Of a stretch of 64,000 bases of DNA, positions 1 through 9,546 are shown one piece after another. The DNA is taken from assembly GCF_000519205.1 (NCBI RefSeq), contig NZ_JAFB01000016.1, positions 188,641 to 252,640 of the forward strand. The letters are read 5' to 3'. The stretch is from Amycolatopsis taiwanensis DSM 45107 (GTDB taxonomy: Bacteria; Actinomycetota; Actinomycetes; Mycobacteriales; Pseudonocardiaceae). The number at the start of each line of letters is the position of its first letter. The stretch's first letter is position 1. The translations under genes were made by a program, and so were the position numbers. Under the pieces are notes generated by a model. That model searched no databases. It was not told where the DNA came from and saw nothing but the letters and a program-made list of their open reading frames with translations.

Positions 1-217
1 CCAGTGCCGCGACGTTGAGTCCATCCAGCCGCACCGTGCCGCGGTCGGGTTTTTCTTGCAGGGCAACGCATCGAGCGAGGGTCGACTTGCCCGCGCCGGC
101 GGGACCGACCACACCGTAGAGCGCCCCGGCGCTCACGTCGATGCTCACATCGCGCAGCGCAAGCACCGGCTCGGCCTTGCTGGGAAAGGATTTCGTCAGG
201 TGTTCGACAGTGATCAC
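1..217 (-). CDS. metN: Methionine-type ABC transporter ATP-binding protein (MetN-like), N-terminal part
   Basis: Only the first 72 codons lie in the window; the gene runs off the left edge. It starts with GTG (Val-Ile-Thr-Val-Glu-His-Leu-Thr-Lys) and shows a Walker A motif GPAGAGKST at about residues 38-46. Such proteins hydrolyse ATP at the cytoplasmic face of the membrane to drive D/L-methionine uptake through MetI with the lipoprotein MetQ. The methionine assignment rests mainly on the SAM-I riboswitch about 190 nt upstream on the same strand, which is the usual control of met genes. The partial sequence alone could fit other importers. In mycobacteria ispE commonly follows rsmA at this place, so a transporter here is a local difference. 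Confidence 0.75.
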   Translation of the reverse strand, partial: MITVEHLTKSFPSKAEPVLALRDVSIDVSAGALYGVVGPAGAGKSTLARCVALQEKPDRGTVRLDGLNVAAL

Positions 218-403
218 GAGAAGGCTCCACGTAGACAGGCGCCATCACCTTGCGGGGGCGCCGGACGTAACCAAGTATCGTCCACAATGGACGATCATGA
301 ACAGGGAGATACAGCCGGAAAGGACGCCTCAGCTACGACACGCGGATACCGTGCGGCGGCATTCATCGACGACTCGACGCTTGGTGAGCATCGTGCGAAA
401 CAC

Positions 404-508
404 AGGTCCTCCATCGATCCTGGCGTTAGCACCTGCCCCGAAGGGAGTGGTTGCTGCGACTTCGGCGAGCCAGGTCTCTCAGTCGCTCGGGATGGATACA
501 TTAAGAGT
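404..508 (-). promoter_or_regulatory. SAM-I (S-box) riboswitch aptamer
   Basis: Read on the minus strand, the segment has the S-box landmarks in order: a P1 strand TCCATC (498-493), a core GAGAGACCTGGC followed by CGAAGTCGCAGCAACC, a small P3 hairpin around CCCTTCGGGG, the invariant-type GGTGCTAACGCC (433-422), and the closing P1 strand GATGGA (414-409). S-box RNAs bind S-adenosylmethionine and usually switch methionine genes off. The downstream gene is a methionine-type ABC ATPase. A separate hairpin at 277-295 (ATCGTCCA / TGGACGAT) lies in the leader between aptamer and start codon and may be part of the expression platform; no U-tract follows it, so control could be translational. Confidence 0.85.
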
Positions 509-563
509 AGAGCGGACTCCACATCCCGGGCGCAAGTCCCCGGTCATAGATCACACACCGGCA

Positions 564-1412
564 TCACACGGACGGCCGCATGCCGATACTCTCCGCGATT
601 TGGGCAAACGCCCTTACCCCCAGTTGCTCACCCCGCGCGCCCGGGTCGATGCCGGCCGCCCGGAGCAGGGCCGCCGACTCTTCGGCCGAACCCGCCCAGG
701 ACGCCAGTGCGGCGCGCAGGGTCTTCCGACGCTGGGAAAACGCCTTGTCGATCAGGGAGAAGACGAGGTCGCGGTCGGCCGCGGAGACCGGCTCCGCGCG
801 CTCGAACGACACCAGCGCCGAGTCGACGTTCGGCACCGGCCAGAACACCGAACGCGGTACCGCGGCGACCTTCCGCGCGACGCCGTACCAGGAGAGTTTC
901 ACGCTCGGCACGCCGTACACGCGGCTGCCCGGCCCAGCGGCCATTCGATCGGCGACCTCGGCCTGCACCATGACCAGCCCGCGCCGAAGGCTCGGCAGTT
1001 CGGCGAGCAGATGCAGCACGACCGGCACCGCGACGTTGTAGGGCAGGTTGGCGACCAGGATGTCCGGCGGCGCGGGCAACTCGCCGGCGCGCAGCTTCAA
1101 GGCATCCCGGGTCAGCACGGTCAGTCGCGCGGCGGCCTCGGGCGCGTGCTCGGCGACGGTCACCGGCAGCCGGCCGGCCAGCACGGGATCGATCTCCACG
1201 GCCGACACCCGCGCCCCGGACGCGAGCAGGCCCAGCGTCAACGAGCCAAGCCCGGGCCCGACCTCCAGCACGTGTTCGGCCGGGTCGACCCGGGCGAGTT
1301 CGACGATCCGGCGCACCGTGTTCGGGTCGTGCACGAAGTTCTGGCCGAGCTTCTTCGTCGGCCGGACGTCCAACTCGGCCGCCAGCCGCCGGATCTCGAC
1401 CGGCCCGAGCAA
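564..1412 (-). CDS. rsmA: 16S rRNA (adenine1518-N6/adenine1519-N6)-dimethyltransferase RsmA (KsgA)
   Basis: RsmA dimethylates two adjacent adenines in the 3'-terminal helix of 16S rRNA during 30S maturation, using SAM. The 282-residue protein fits the family size (E. coli 273). Visible motifs are KLGQNFVHD near the N-terminus, the SAM site [10 protein letters not shown], the catalytic NLPYNV and a C-terminal [10 protein letters not shown] chose the TTG at 1412 because it aligns exactly with the start-codon position of the dispersed leader element copy lying directly upstream, and the protein then begins [20 protein letters not shown] as expected. It follows rpfB in the conserved metG-tatD-rpfB-rsmA order. 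Confidence 0.93.
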   Translation of the reverse strand: MLGPVEIRRLAAELDVRPTKKLGQNFVHDPNTVRRIVELARVDPAEHVLEVGPGLGSLTLGLLASGARVSAVEIDPVLAGRLPVTVAEHAPEAAARLTVLTRDALKLRAGELPAPPDILVANLPYNVAVPVVLHLLAELPSLRRGLVMVQAEVADRMAAGPGSRVYGVPSVKLSWYGVARKVAAVPRSVFWPVPNVDSALVSFERAEPVSAADRDLVFSLIDKAFSQRRKTLRAALASWAGSAEESAALLRAAGIDPGARGEQLGVRAFAQIAESIGMRPSV

Positions 1413-1530
1413 ACTGCCTTGTCCGCGAGTTCGCGAGGCGCCATCACCCAGTTCAGAAGGGCGCCCTGCCGCCCCGACAGCGGACGAACAAGGCGCGCTC
1501 GGTGGGCGCCTCGATTGCCGCGACTCGGCA
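1413..1530 (-). repeat. Dispersed leader element, copy A (upstream of rsmA)
   Basis: On the minus strand this reads GAGTCGCGGCAATC, then GAGCGCGCC, then CGGGGCGGCAGGGCG, and ends CTCGCGGACAAGGCAGT directly before the TTG start of rsmA. It matches the other copies (4155-4342, 18618-18817, 38038-38200, 40152-40460, 54811-54960) in order and orientation, but the middle GTCGACACGATC box is degenerate and there is no roughly 60-bp hairpin unit. It fills much of the spacer between rpfB (stop at 1640) and rsmA. Confidence 0.7.
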
Positions 1531-1639
1531 GCAGGGGTAGCTGGGTCCACGCCGCGACCCTACCGCCTTCGCGCGCTCACCAGACGGGACGGTAACGGGC
1601 GCCCGGTAGAACCGGGCGCCCGGGTGATTCCCACAGCGA

Positions 1640-3264
<1,625 letters not shown>

Positions 3265-4110
3265 TCACCATTCTCTCGGAGTAACGCTACTCACGGTGGG
3301 TAACCGAAAGACCCGTTCGGCGTTCCGGCAAGCGGACGACGCGACCTCTTCGACGCGCTGGCCGCGCAGGTCGGCGAGATAACGGACGGTGTAGGCGGTG
3401 CAGTACGGCTCGTTCGGCCGCCCGCGGAAGGGATGCGGGGTCAGGAACGGGGCGTCGGTCTCCACCAGGAACTGCTCCGCCGGAACGAACTTCGCCGCCT
3501 CCTGGAGTGCCCGGGCGTTCCGGAAGGTCACCGTCCCGGCGAATGACAGTACGTAACCGGCGTTCACACACCGTCGTGCCATCTCGAGATCGCCGGAGAA
3601 ACAGTGAAAGACGACGACTTCCGGCGCGCCCTCCTCGTCCAGGATGCGAAGGACGTCATCGTGCGCGTCCCGGTCGTGGATCATCAGTGGCTTGCCGACC
3701 CGCTTGGCCAGGTCGATGTGCCAGCGAAACGCCCGTTGCTGAGCATCATGCGGCGAGTAGTCCCAGTAATGGTCGAGGCCGGTCTCGCCGACCGCCACCA
3801 CCCTGTCCTGTCGCGCCAGGCGCTCTATTTCGGACTGTTCCGCCGCGCCGAACTCCTTGGTGCGGGTCGGATGTATCGCGACCGCGGCGAAGACCCGACT
3901 GTCCCATGTGGCCGCCTCGGCGGCCCAGCGGGCGGCGGCGAGGTCGTCCGCGACGGTCACCACCCTGGTCACGCCGGCGGCTTCCGCGCGGTCGACCATG
4001 GCGGTCACGTCCGCCGCCGTGACCGCGCCACAGGCGTCCAGATGGGTGTGCGCGTCGACCACCGGCGCTGGAAGCCGCTCCGGCACCGGCGGCCGTTCCC
4101 CTTTCACCAC
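3265..4110 (-). CDS. tatD: TatD family metal-dependent hydrolase (DNase)
   Basis: TatD proteins are metal-dependent 3'-5' exonucleases/phosphoesterases with a TIM-barrel fold. The 281-residue protein shows the family metal-site motifs in order: DAHTHLD, GETGLDHY, HDRDAHDD, FHCFSG and ETDAPFLTP. GTG start preceded by CTGGAGGTCTC, a good ribosome binding site. The gene lies between metG and rpfB, the arrangement known from mycobacteria. The leader element upstream carries its own GTG at 4154 in another frame; this would open a 16-codon reading frame whose TGA overlaps the tatD start region, so translational coupling is possible (inference). Confidence 0.95.
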   Translation of the reverse strand: MVKGERPPVPERLPAPVVDAHTHLDACGAVTAADVTAMVDRAEAAGVTRVVTVADDLAAARWAAEAATWDSRVFAAVAIHPTRTKEFGAAEQSEIERLARQDRVVAVGETGLDHYWDYSPHDAQQRAFRWHIDLAKRVGKPLMIHDRDAHDDVLRILDEEGAPEVVVFHCFSGDLEMARRCVNAGYVLSFAGTVTFRNARALQEAAKFVPAEQFLVETDAPFLTPHPFRGRPNEPYCTAYTVRYLADLRGQRVEEVASSACRNAERVFRLPTVSSVTPREW

Positions 4111-4154
4111 GAGACCTCCAGAGTCAGGCTAAAGCGGCGCACCGCGCTACTCAC

Positions 4155-4342
4155 GCTTGTTCGTCCGCGAGCTTGCACACGACCGCGATCGTGTCGACAG
4201 GCGCTCTTATCACGTCATCGACGATCCGACCACGCCGCGCGTGTATGAGTGACCCGTTACTCCCCGAAAATCGGCATGAACGGGTCACTCATGCACGCGC
4301 CGACGACGGATGAATGGACGTTGAGTGCCGCGACTTGGCACC
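4155..4342 (-). repeat. Dispersed leader element, copy B (upstream of tatD)
   Basis: On the minus strand the segment begins GTGCCAAGTCGCGGCACTC, 12 nt after the metG stop codon. It contains GCGCCTGTCGACACGATCGC, and ends CAAGCTCGCGGACGAACAAG beside a GTG. It carries no roughly 60-bp hairpin unit, but a different hairpin repeat (4245-4292) is nested inside it. The 3' end and the GTCGACACGATC box match copies C, E and F closely. Confidence 0.75.
4245..4292. repeat. Hairpin repeat, family 2, copy 1
   Basis: Perfect 14-bp inverted repeat ATGAGTGACCCGTT / AACGGGTCACTCAT with a 20-nt loop. A second copy lies at 29592-29639 in the opposite orientation. Stem and loop are both conserved; on the minus strand the loop begins CATGCCGATTTTCG. 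It lies just downstream of metG and is nested in leader copy B. It could act as a terminator or processing hairpin, or be a REP-like mobile unit. Confidence 0.8.
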
Positions 4343-4353
4343 GCGCCACCCAA

Positions 4354-6159
4354 CTACGAAGCCTCGATGGGCGCCCACTCCGGCCCGGTCTCGCCCAGCT
4401 TCGGGTCGAGCTTGGTGAACAACGGGGTCGGCTTCGTCAGCGGGTGCCCCACCTCGATCGGTGTGGACTCCCAGCGAGCCCGCTCGGCGGCGTAGTCGCC
4501 GGTGAGGATCGGGTTGATCTGGCCCGCGATGTCCAGGTCCTCGACCTCCTGCAACTCGGGCTGCGCCGCCCATACCCCGGTGCCGCCGAGCGCCTCGTAC
4601 ACCTTCTGCGCCGAATGCGGCAGGAACGGCGTGAGCAGCGTGTTCGCGTCCGACACCACCTGCAGCGCGGTGTGCAGCACCGAGTCGCGCCGCGCGGTGG
4701 CCTCATCGTCGCCCTTGAGCTTCCAGGGCTCCTGGTCCGACAGGTACCTGTTCGCCGCGGTGACCACGCGCATGGCCTCGTTCGCCGCGAGCTTGAACCG
4801 CGAGCGCTGCAGGTGGGCGCCCGCGGTCTCGAACGCCTTGCGCGCCAGCGCCTTGAGCTCCTCGTCGGCCGGCTGCGGCCGCGACGGGGCCGGGATCGCA
4901 CCGTTGTTCTTGTACGCCATGGAGATCGAGCGGTTGACCAGGTTGCCCCACTCGTTGGCCAGCTCGAAGTTCGTCCGGCGGACGAACTCGTCCCAGGTGA
5001 AGTCGGTGTCCTGGGTCTCCGGGCCGGCCACCGAGATGAAGTAGCGCAGCGAGTCCGGGCCGAACTCGCGCAGGAAGTCGTGGACGTAGATCACGGTGCC
5101 GCGCGAGGTGGAGAACTTCGACCCGCTCATGGTGAGGAACTCGCTGGAGACGATCTCGTCCGGCAGGTTGAGCCGGCCGTACGGGCCGACCTCGCCGCCG
5201 TGATCCCCGGCACCGTTGTGGCCGAGCAGCAGCGCCGGCCAGATCTGGGCGTGGAAGGTGATGTTGTCCTTGCCCATGAAGTAATAGGTGCGCGCGTCGG
5301 GGTTGGTCCACCATTCGCGCCAGGCGTCCGGCTCGCCCGAGCGGCGCGCCCACTCGACGCTGGCCGAGAAGTACCCGATCACCGCGTCGAACCAGACGTA
5401 GAACCGCTTGAGCGGCTGGTCCCGCCAGCCGTCCAGCGGGATCTTCACGCCCCAGTCGAGGTCACGCGTGATCGGCCGGGGCCGCATGTCGTCCACCAGG
5501 TTCTTGGTGAACTTCAGGACGTTCGGCCGCCAGTCGGTGCGGGTGGACAGCCAGTCGCCGAGCGTCTTGGTGAACGCCGGCAGGTCCAGGAACAGGTGCT
5601 CGGTCTCGACGAACTTCGGCGTCTCGCCGTTGATCCGCGACCGTGGGTTGATCAGGTCGGCGGCGTCGAGCTGGTTGCCGCAGTTGTCGCACTGGTCGCC
5701 GCGTGCGCCGTCGTAGCCGCAGATCGGGCAGGTGCCCTCGATGTAACGGTCGGGCAGGGTGCGTCCGGTGGACGGGCTGATCGCGCCGGTGGTGGTCCGG
5801 GGCACCACGTACCCGTTGCGGTACAGGGCCAGGAAGATCTCCTGCACCGCGTGCGCGTGGTTGCCCGTGGTGGTGCGTGTGAACAGGTCGTAGGACAGGC
5901 CGAGGCCGCGCAGGTCTTCGCCGATCTGGCGGGCGTACTTGTCGGCGGTGTGCTGCGCGGTCAGTCCTTCCTTGTCCGCCTGCACCGTGATCGGGGTGCC
6001 GTGCTCGTCCGTGCCGGAAACCATGAGCACCCGGTTGCCGGCCATTCGCTGGTAACGGGAGAAGACGTCGGACGGGACGCCGAAACCGGACACGTGGCCG
6101 ATGTGACGGGGGCCGTTGGCATACGGCCAGGCCACCGCCGTCAACACTGGGGTACTCAT
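4354..6159 (-). CDS. metG: Methionyl-tRNA synthetase
   Basis: Class I aminoacyl-tRNA synthetase that charges tRNA-Met in the cytoplasm. 601 residues. The HIGH signature (HIGHVSGF) is at residues 19-22, the KMSKS loop appears as [11 protein letters not shown] around residue 347, and a zinc knuckle [18 protein letters not shown] lies in the connective region. No C-terminal EMAP-like tRNA-binding domain is present, as in mycobacterial MetG. ATG start. It heads the minus-strand run metG-tatD-rpfB-rsmA. Confidence 0.97.
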   Translation of the reverse strand: MSTPVLTAVAWPYANGPRHIGHVSGFGVPSDVFSRYQRMAGNRVLMVSGTDEHGTPITVQADKEGLTAQHTADKYARQIGEDLRGLGLSYDLFTRTTTGNHAHAVQEIFLALYRNGYVVPRTTTGAISPSTGRTLPDRYIEGTCPICGYDGARGDQCDNCGNQLDAADLINPRSRINGETPKFVETEHLFLDLPAFTKTLGDWLSTRTDWRPNVLKFTKNLVDDMRPRPITRDLDWGVKIPLDGWRDQPLKRFYVWFDAVIGYFSASVEWARRSGEPDAWREWWTNPDARTYYFMGKDNITFHAQIWPALLLGHNGAGDHGGEVGPYGRLNLPDEIVSSEFLTMSGSKFSTSRGTVIYVHDFLREFGPDSLRYFISVAGPETQDTDFTWDEFVRRTNFELANEWGNLVNRSISMAYKNNGAIPAPSRPQPADEELKALARKAFETAGAHLQRSRFKLAANEAMRVVTAANRYLSDQEPWKLKGDDEATARRDSVLHTALQVVSDANTLLTPFLPHSAQKVYEALGGTGVWAAQPELQEVEDLDIAGQINPILTGDYAAERARWESTPIEVGHPLTKPTPLFTKLDPKLGETGPEWAPIEAS

Positions 6160-6443
6160 GCTTTATTAGCCTACGGAAGCTGTCACGGGTATTTACAACG
6201 CGCCCACGGCCGTGGGCCGTCGGGGCACCGTTGTGGGTGCTCTCCGCAGTAACGTCAGTGTTATTCAGAACGTGGGCGGGTAGCCAGACCGTGACATCCG
6301 TTTTCGGCTGCCGGTCGATCATGGCGGCGGCCTGCCTCCCCGCCCACGTGCAGCGTCGTGGTCTGTCACTATGGGTGCCGACCTTACGTTTTGAAGAGCG
6401 TTCCGTCACATGAGTACGTTCCCCGCGTTCGGAGGAGTTGGAC
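6160..6443. other. Divergent intergenic region metG / padR
   Basis: 284 bp containing the promoters of two divergent genes. The only clear structure is a 14-bp palindrome CCCACGGCCGTGGG at 6203-6216, close to metG. No tRNA or T-box-like leader is recognisable and no convincing small reading frame is present. Confidence 0.4.
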
Positions 6444-7043
6444 GTGTCGGCCACCCGGCTGCTCGTACTGGGCGTCGTGCGCATGCACGGGAAGGCACAC
6501 GGGTATCAGGTGCGCCGCGAGCTGCTCACCTGGTCAGCCGACCGGTGGGCCAACATCCAGCCCGGCTCGGTGTATCACGCGCTGAAGAAGATGACCGCCG
6601 AGCAGCTGCTGGAGCAGGTCGACGTCGAGCCGGGGCAGGGGCCGGACCGAACCGCCTATCGGATCACCGCGGACGGGGAGACCGAGTTTCACGTCCAACT
6701 CGCGCAGACGCTGTCCTCGGCAGACAGCGTCACCGATGCGGAGCTGGCGGCCGGGATCACCCTGATGACCACGCTGCCCCGCGAGCGGGTGATCACGCTG
6801 CTCCGGCACAGCACGATCCAGCTCGAGGCCCGGCAGCAGAGTGCGCAGTTGATGGCCGAGCAGCTGGCCGGGCAACGCGAGGGCTGGGGCCAGCCGGCGC
6901 ACATCAGGGAGTTGTTCCTGGTCTGGCAGATGCAGAACGAGACGAGCCTGAGCTGGCTGCGCGGGCTGATCGAGCGCCTGGAGGCAGGCGAGTACGTGAT
7001 GGCCGACGACTCCGGACGGGCATTCGGCCAGCCGGCCAAGTAA
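6444..7043 (+). CDS. PadR family transcriptional regulator
   Basis: 199-residue winged-helix repressor. It opens VSATRLLVLGVVRMHGKAHG, a typical PadR start, continues with the HTH (PGSVYHALKKMTAEQLL) and a C-terminal helical dimerisation domain (vigilin-like PadR subfamily 2). The GTG at 6444 is preferred because GGAGGAG lies 6 nt upstream. It is followed by an ABC exporter. Two copies of a palindrome AGTCAA-GT-TTGACT-type lie between them, one overlapping the padR stop codon, so it probably represses the exporter and responds to a drug-like ligand. Confidence 0.92.
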   Translation: MSATRLLVLGVVRMHGKAHGYQVRRELLTWSADRWANIQPGSVYHALKKMTAEQLLEQVDVEPGQGPDRTAYRITADGETEFHVQLAQTLSSADSVTDAELAAGITLMTTLPRERVITLLRHSTIQLEARQQSAQLMAEQLAGQREGWGQPAHIRELFLVWQMQNETSLSWLRGLIERLEAGEYVMADDSGRAFGQPAK

Positions 7044-7107
7044 TCAAGTTTGACTAGTGGGCGACACTGGGTACAGTGGCCATCAGGAGCGTAGTCAAGT
7101 TTGACTA
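7042..7107. promoter_or_regulatory. Paired PadR-type operators
   Basis: Two near-identical palindromes: AATCAAGTTTGACT at 7042-7055 and TAGTCAAGTTTGACTA at 7092-7107, with arms TAGTCAA/TTGACTA around a GT centre, their starts about 51 bp apart. They lie between the PadR gene and the exporter genes, so regulation of the exporter promoter by PadR is the simplest reading. Downstream, 7173-7209 holds three imperfect CACAGGGAGAACC-type repeats. Confidence 0.75.
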
Positions 7108-7216
7108 CTTTCTCCGTAGTTGAACAGGCGCCCGTTATCACGGGATATGCGTTGCCCGAGCGGGCGCACCACAGGGAGAACCAGAGGGAGAACCACAGGG
7201 AGACGGAGGGGTCCAC

Positions 7217-8206
7217 ATGATCAGGGCTCGTGGTCTGGCGCGCACCTTCACTGCGCGCGGGCGCACCGTGGAAGCCGTCAAAGGCGTGGACATCGATGTG
7301 ACGGAGGGGGAACTCGTCGGTTTTCTCGGCGCCAACGGCGCCGGAAAGACGACCACCCTGCGCATGCTCACCACGCTGTTGCAACCGACCGCCGGGGAGG
7401 CCATCGTCGGCGGCTGCGACCTACGCACAGATCCGGTGGGGGTACGCCGGCGAATCGGATACGTCGCCCAGAACGGCGGCACCCACCCCGAAAGCAAGGT
7501 TGCCGAGGAAATCGCGCTACAGGGGCAGCTGTACGGAATGACCAAATCCGCGGCGCAACGGCGTGGCGCGGAACTGGCCGAGCAACTCGACCTCATCGGT
7601 CTCGACCAGCGCTCGACAAAAACGCTTTCCGGCGGGCAGCGGCGCCGGCTCGACATCGCGCTGAGCCTGATCCACGGCCCCAAGCTCATCTTCTTCGACG
7701 AGCCGACCAACGGGCTCGACCCGCAGAGCCGGGCCAACCTGTGGGAGCACATCCGCCGGCTGCGCGCCGAGCAGGGCGCGACGTTGTTCCTGACCACGCA
7801 CTACCTCGACGAGGCCGACTCGCTGTGTGACCGGATCCTGGTGATCGACAACGGCGAGATCGTCGCCACGGGTTCGCCGGATGCCCTCAAGGCCAAGGTG
7901 TCCGGCGACGGCATCAGCATCGAGGTACCCCAGGACCTGGCCGAGCAGGCGGCCGAGCTCGTGGCACGTCTGCAAGGCGCGCACCAGGTGTCCATTATGG
8001 ACTCCACGGTGCGGTTCCGGGTGCCGCGTGGCGACATCGCGATACCGGAGCTGCTGCGCGGGCTCGACGCCGCGGGGATCGCGATGACCGCGATCCAGGT
8101 ACAGCGGCCGACGCTGGACGACGTGTTCCTCAGTCTGACCGGGCGTTCGCTGCGCGACCCCGGGGCTTCACCCGTCGCACAGGAAAAAGTGCCCGCGCAG
8201 GTGTAA
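7217..8206 (+). CDS. ABC exporter ATP-binding protein (DrrA-like)
   Basis: 329 residues. Walker A GANGAGKT at residues 38-45, Q-loop region YVAQNGG, signature LSGGQ at 137-141, Walker B LIFFDEPT at 157-164, and the H-loop in LTTHYLDEAD. The C-terminal extension ending in RPTLDDVFLSLTGRSLRD is the hallmark of daunorubicin-resistance type (DrrA/CcmA) ATPases. It pairs with the ABC-2 permease at 8572 to export a lipophilic compound. It is probably controlled by the PadR gene just upstream. The 365-bp gap to the permease is largely a 21-bp repeat array. Confidence 0.95.
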   Translation: MIRARGLARTFTARGRTVEAVKGVDIDVTEGELVGFLGANGAGKTTTLRMLTTLLQPTAGEAIVGGCDLRTDPVGVRRRIGYVAQNGGTHPESKVAEEIALQGQLYGMTKSAAQRRGAELAEQLDLIGLDQRSTKTLSGGQRRRLDIALSLIHGPKLIFFDEPTNGLDPQSRANLWEHIRRLRAEQGATLFLTTHYLDEADSLCDRILVIDNGEIVATGSPDALKAKVSGDGISIEVPQDLAEQAAELVARLQGAHQVSIMDSTVRFRVPRGDIAIPELLRGLDAAGIAMTAIQVQRPTLDDVFLSLTGRSLRDPGASPVAQEKVPAQV

Positions 8207-8227
8207 GCCGTTTCACGGGGCTCGTGC

Positions 8228-8450
8228 CCCCACCTCAGGACATCCGTGTCCCCAGTTCAGGACATCTGTGTCCCCGGTTCAGGACGCCGTGTCCCCGGTT
8301 CAGGACGCCGTGTCCCCAGTTCAGGACATCTGTGTCCCCGGTTCAGGACGCCGTGTCCCCAGTTCAGGACATCTGTGTCCCCAGTTCAGGACGCCGTGTC
8401 TCCGGTTCAGGACGCCGTGTTCCTGATTCAAGAAGCCGTGTCCCCGGCTT
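8228..8450. repeat. 21-22-bp tandem repeat array, locus 1
   Basis: About ten head-to-tail units of the type GTGTCCCCGGTTCAGGACG plus 2-3 nt. Two flavours alternate: one ends in GACGCC (21 bp), the other in GACATCT (22 bp, usually with CCCAGTT). Units at the right edge decay. The array separates the ABC ATPase from its permease. It stays open in one frame (repeating Cys-Pro-Arg-Phe-Arg-Thr), but that is a by-product of the period and the permease begins after it. A related array lies at 27207-27600. Confidence 0.9.
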
Positions 8451-8571
8451 CCCGACTTCCGTTCGTGGGGTTCAACCACGCCAACCGGCAATACGGATGC
8501 CCGAACCCGGAATTCGGGCCTGGCGAACCGGGGACACATATCGAAACAACAGTGAAAGGATGTGGTCGGGA

Positions 8572-9339
8572 ATGGTGCGGGACGCCTGGTTGATCTTCCG
8601 GCGGGAACTGGCGCTTTCGCGGCGCAACCCCGCGTGGATCATCGTCGGCATCATGCAGCCACTGCTGTACCTGGTGCTGTTCGGCCCGCTGATGGAAAAG
8701 GTCGTCGCGAGCACGCCGGGCTTCCCGCCCGGCAGCAGCTGGACGATCCTCACCCCGGCACTGATCGTCCAGCTGGCGCTGTACAGCTCGTCGTTCGCCG
8801 GATTCGCACTACTCACGGACTACCGCAGTGGGGTGCTCGAACGGCTGCGGGTAACGCCGGCCAGCCGGAGCGGGCTGCTGCTGGGAAAGGTACTCCACAA
8901 CGCGTTACAGACGACGCTGCAGGCGATCCTGATCACGGTACTGGCCTACGTCGCGTTCGACCTGAGCGTGCCGATCGGCGGGGTGCTGCTCAGCCTGCTG
9001 ATCGTCGCGCTGACCGCGGTGAGCCTGGCTTCGGCCTCCTACGCGCTGGCGCTGACGCTCAAGAACGAGCAAGCGTTTCCCGCGGTACTCAACGCCGTCC
9101 TGATGCCGGTCCTGCTACTGTCCGGAATTCTCCTGCCGATCACCAGCATCCTGGCGCCGAACTGGCTCTACGTCATTTCGCGGATCAACCCGTTCACTCA
9201 CATCGTCGAGGCCGAGCGGGCCAGCTTCCGCGGTGACATCGCCTTCAACGGCCTGTTCACCGGTGCCGTCGTCGTGCTGGTGCTGGCGATCCTCGGCATG
9301 TGGTGGGGCACCCGCACCTTCCACCGCGAAAACGCTTGA
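8572..9339 (+). CDS. ABC-2 type exporter permease (DrrB-like)
   Basis: 255 residues with about six membrane segments, for example WIIVGIMQPLLYLVLFGPLM and VVVLVLAILGMWWG, and a typical ABC-2 central region. It forms the membrane channel for the ATPase at 7217. Start chosen at 8572 (ATG GTG CGG) with AAAGGA 11 nt upstream; the in-frame ATG at 8560 overlaps that site. An open frame extends further upstream only because the 21-bp repeats contain no stop codon; the extension is not believed to be protein. Confidence 0.9.
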   Translation: MVRDAWLIFRRELALSRRNPAWIIVGIMQPLLYLVLFGPLMEKVVASTPGFPPGSSWTILTPALIVQLALYSSSFAGFALLTDYRSGVLERLRVTPASRSGLLLGKVLHNALQTTLQAILITVLAYVAFDLSVPIGGVLLSLLIVALTAVSLASASYALALTLKNEQAFPAVLNAVLMPVLLLSGILLPITSILAPNWLYVISRINPFTHIVEAERASFRGDIAFNGLFTGAVVVLVLAILGMWWGTRTFHRENA

Positions 9340-9401
9340 TGATTCTTTGCGTCGGCCTGCGTGGCGACGCAAGTAGCGGAGCCGGTTGCGTGTCTCACAG
9401 C

Positions 9402-9425
9402 AAGCGGCTCCGCCGCTTATAAAAG
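9402..9425. terminator. Short hairpin after the exporter operon
   Basis: Stem AAGCGGC / GCCGCTT (9402-9408 and 9412-9418) with a 3-nt loop, followed by ATAAAAG. A weak bidirectional terminator candidate about 60 bp after the permease stop. Confidence 0.5.
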
Positions 9426-9456
9426 ACAGGCCCTGCTCGGGGTCACTGGTGATCTT

Positions 9457-9490
9457 GCGGCTATCCGCCTGAACGGCGGATAGCCGCATC
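9457..9490. terminator. Strong hairpin upstream of the GH25-like gene
   Basis: 13-bp perfect stem GCGGCTATCCGCC / GGCGGATAGCCGC (9457-9469 and 9475-9487) with loop TGAAC, followed by ATCTTTCG. A good intrinsic terminator between the exporter operon and the next gene. Confidence 0.8.
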
Positions 9491-9546
9491 TTTCGAAATA
9501 TGCCTGCGTTCGACGTAGGGTGTCGGTACGGCACCCGGGAGGACTA

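Noticed and set aside
295..522. 75-codon frame on the minus strand upstream of metN
   Set aside because: It coincides with the SAM-I riboswitch, which explains the conservation-like pattern.
8224..8571. Open frame of repeated Cys-Pro-Arg-Phe residues upstream of and in frame with the ABC permease
   Set aside because: It is a by-product of the 21-22-bp repeat, which lacks stops in this frame. The permease N-terminus and a ribosome binding site lie after it.
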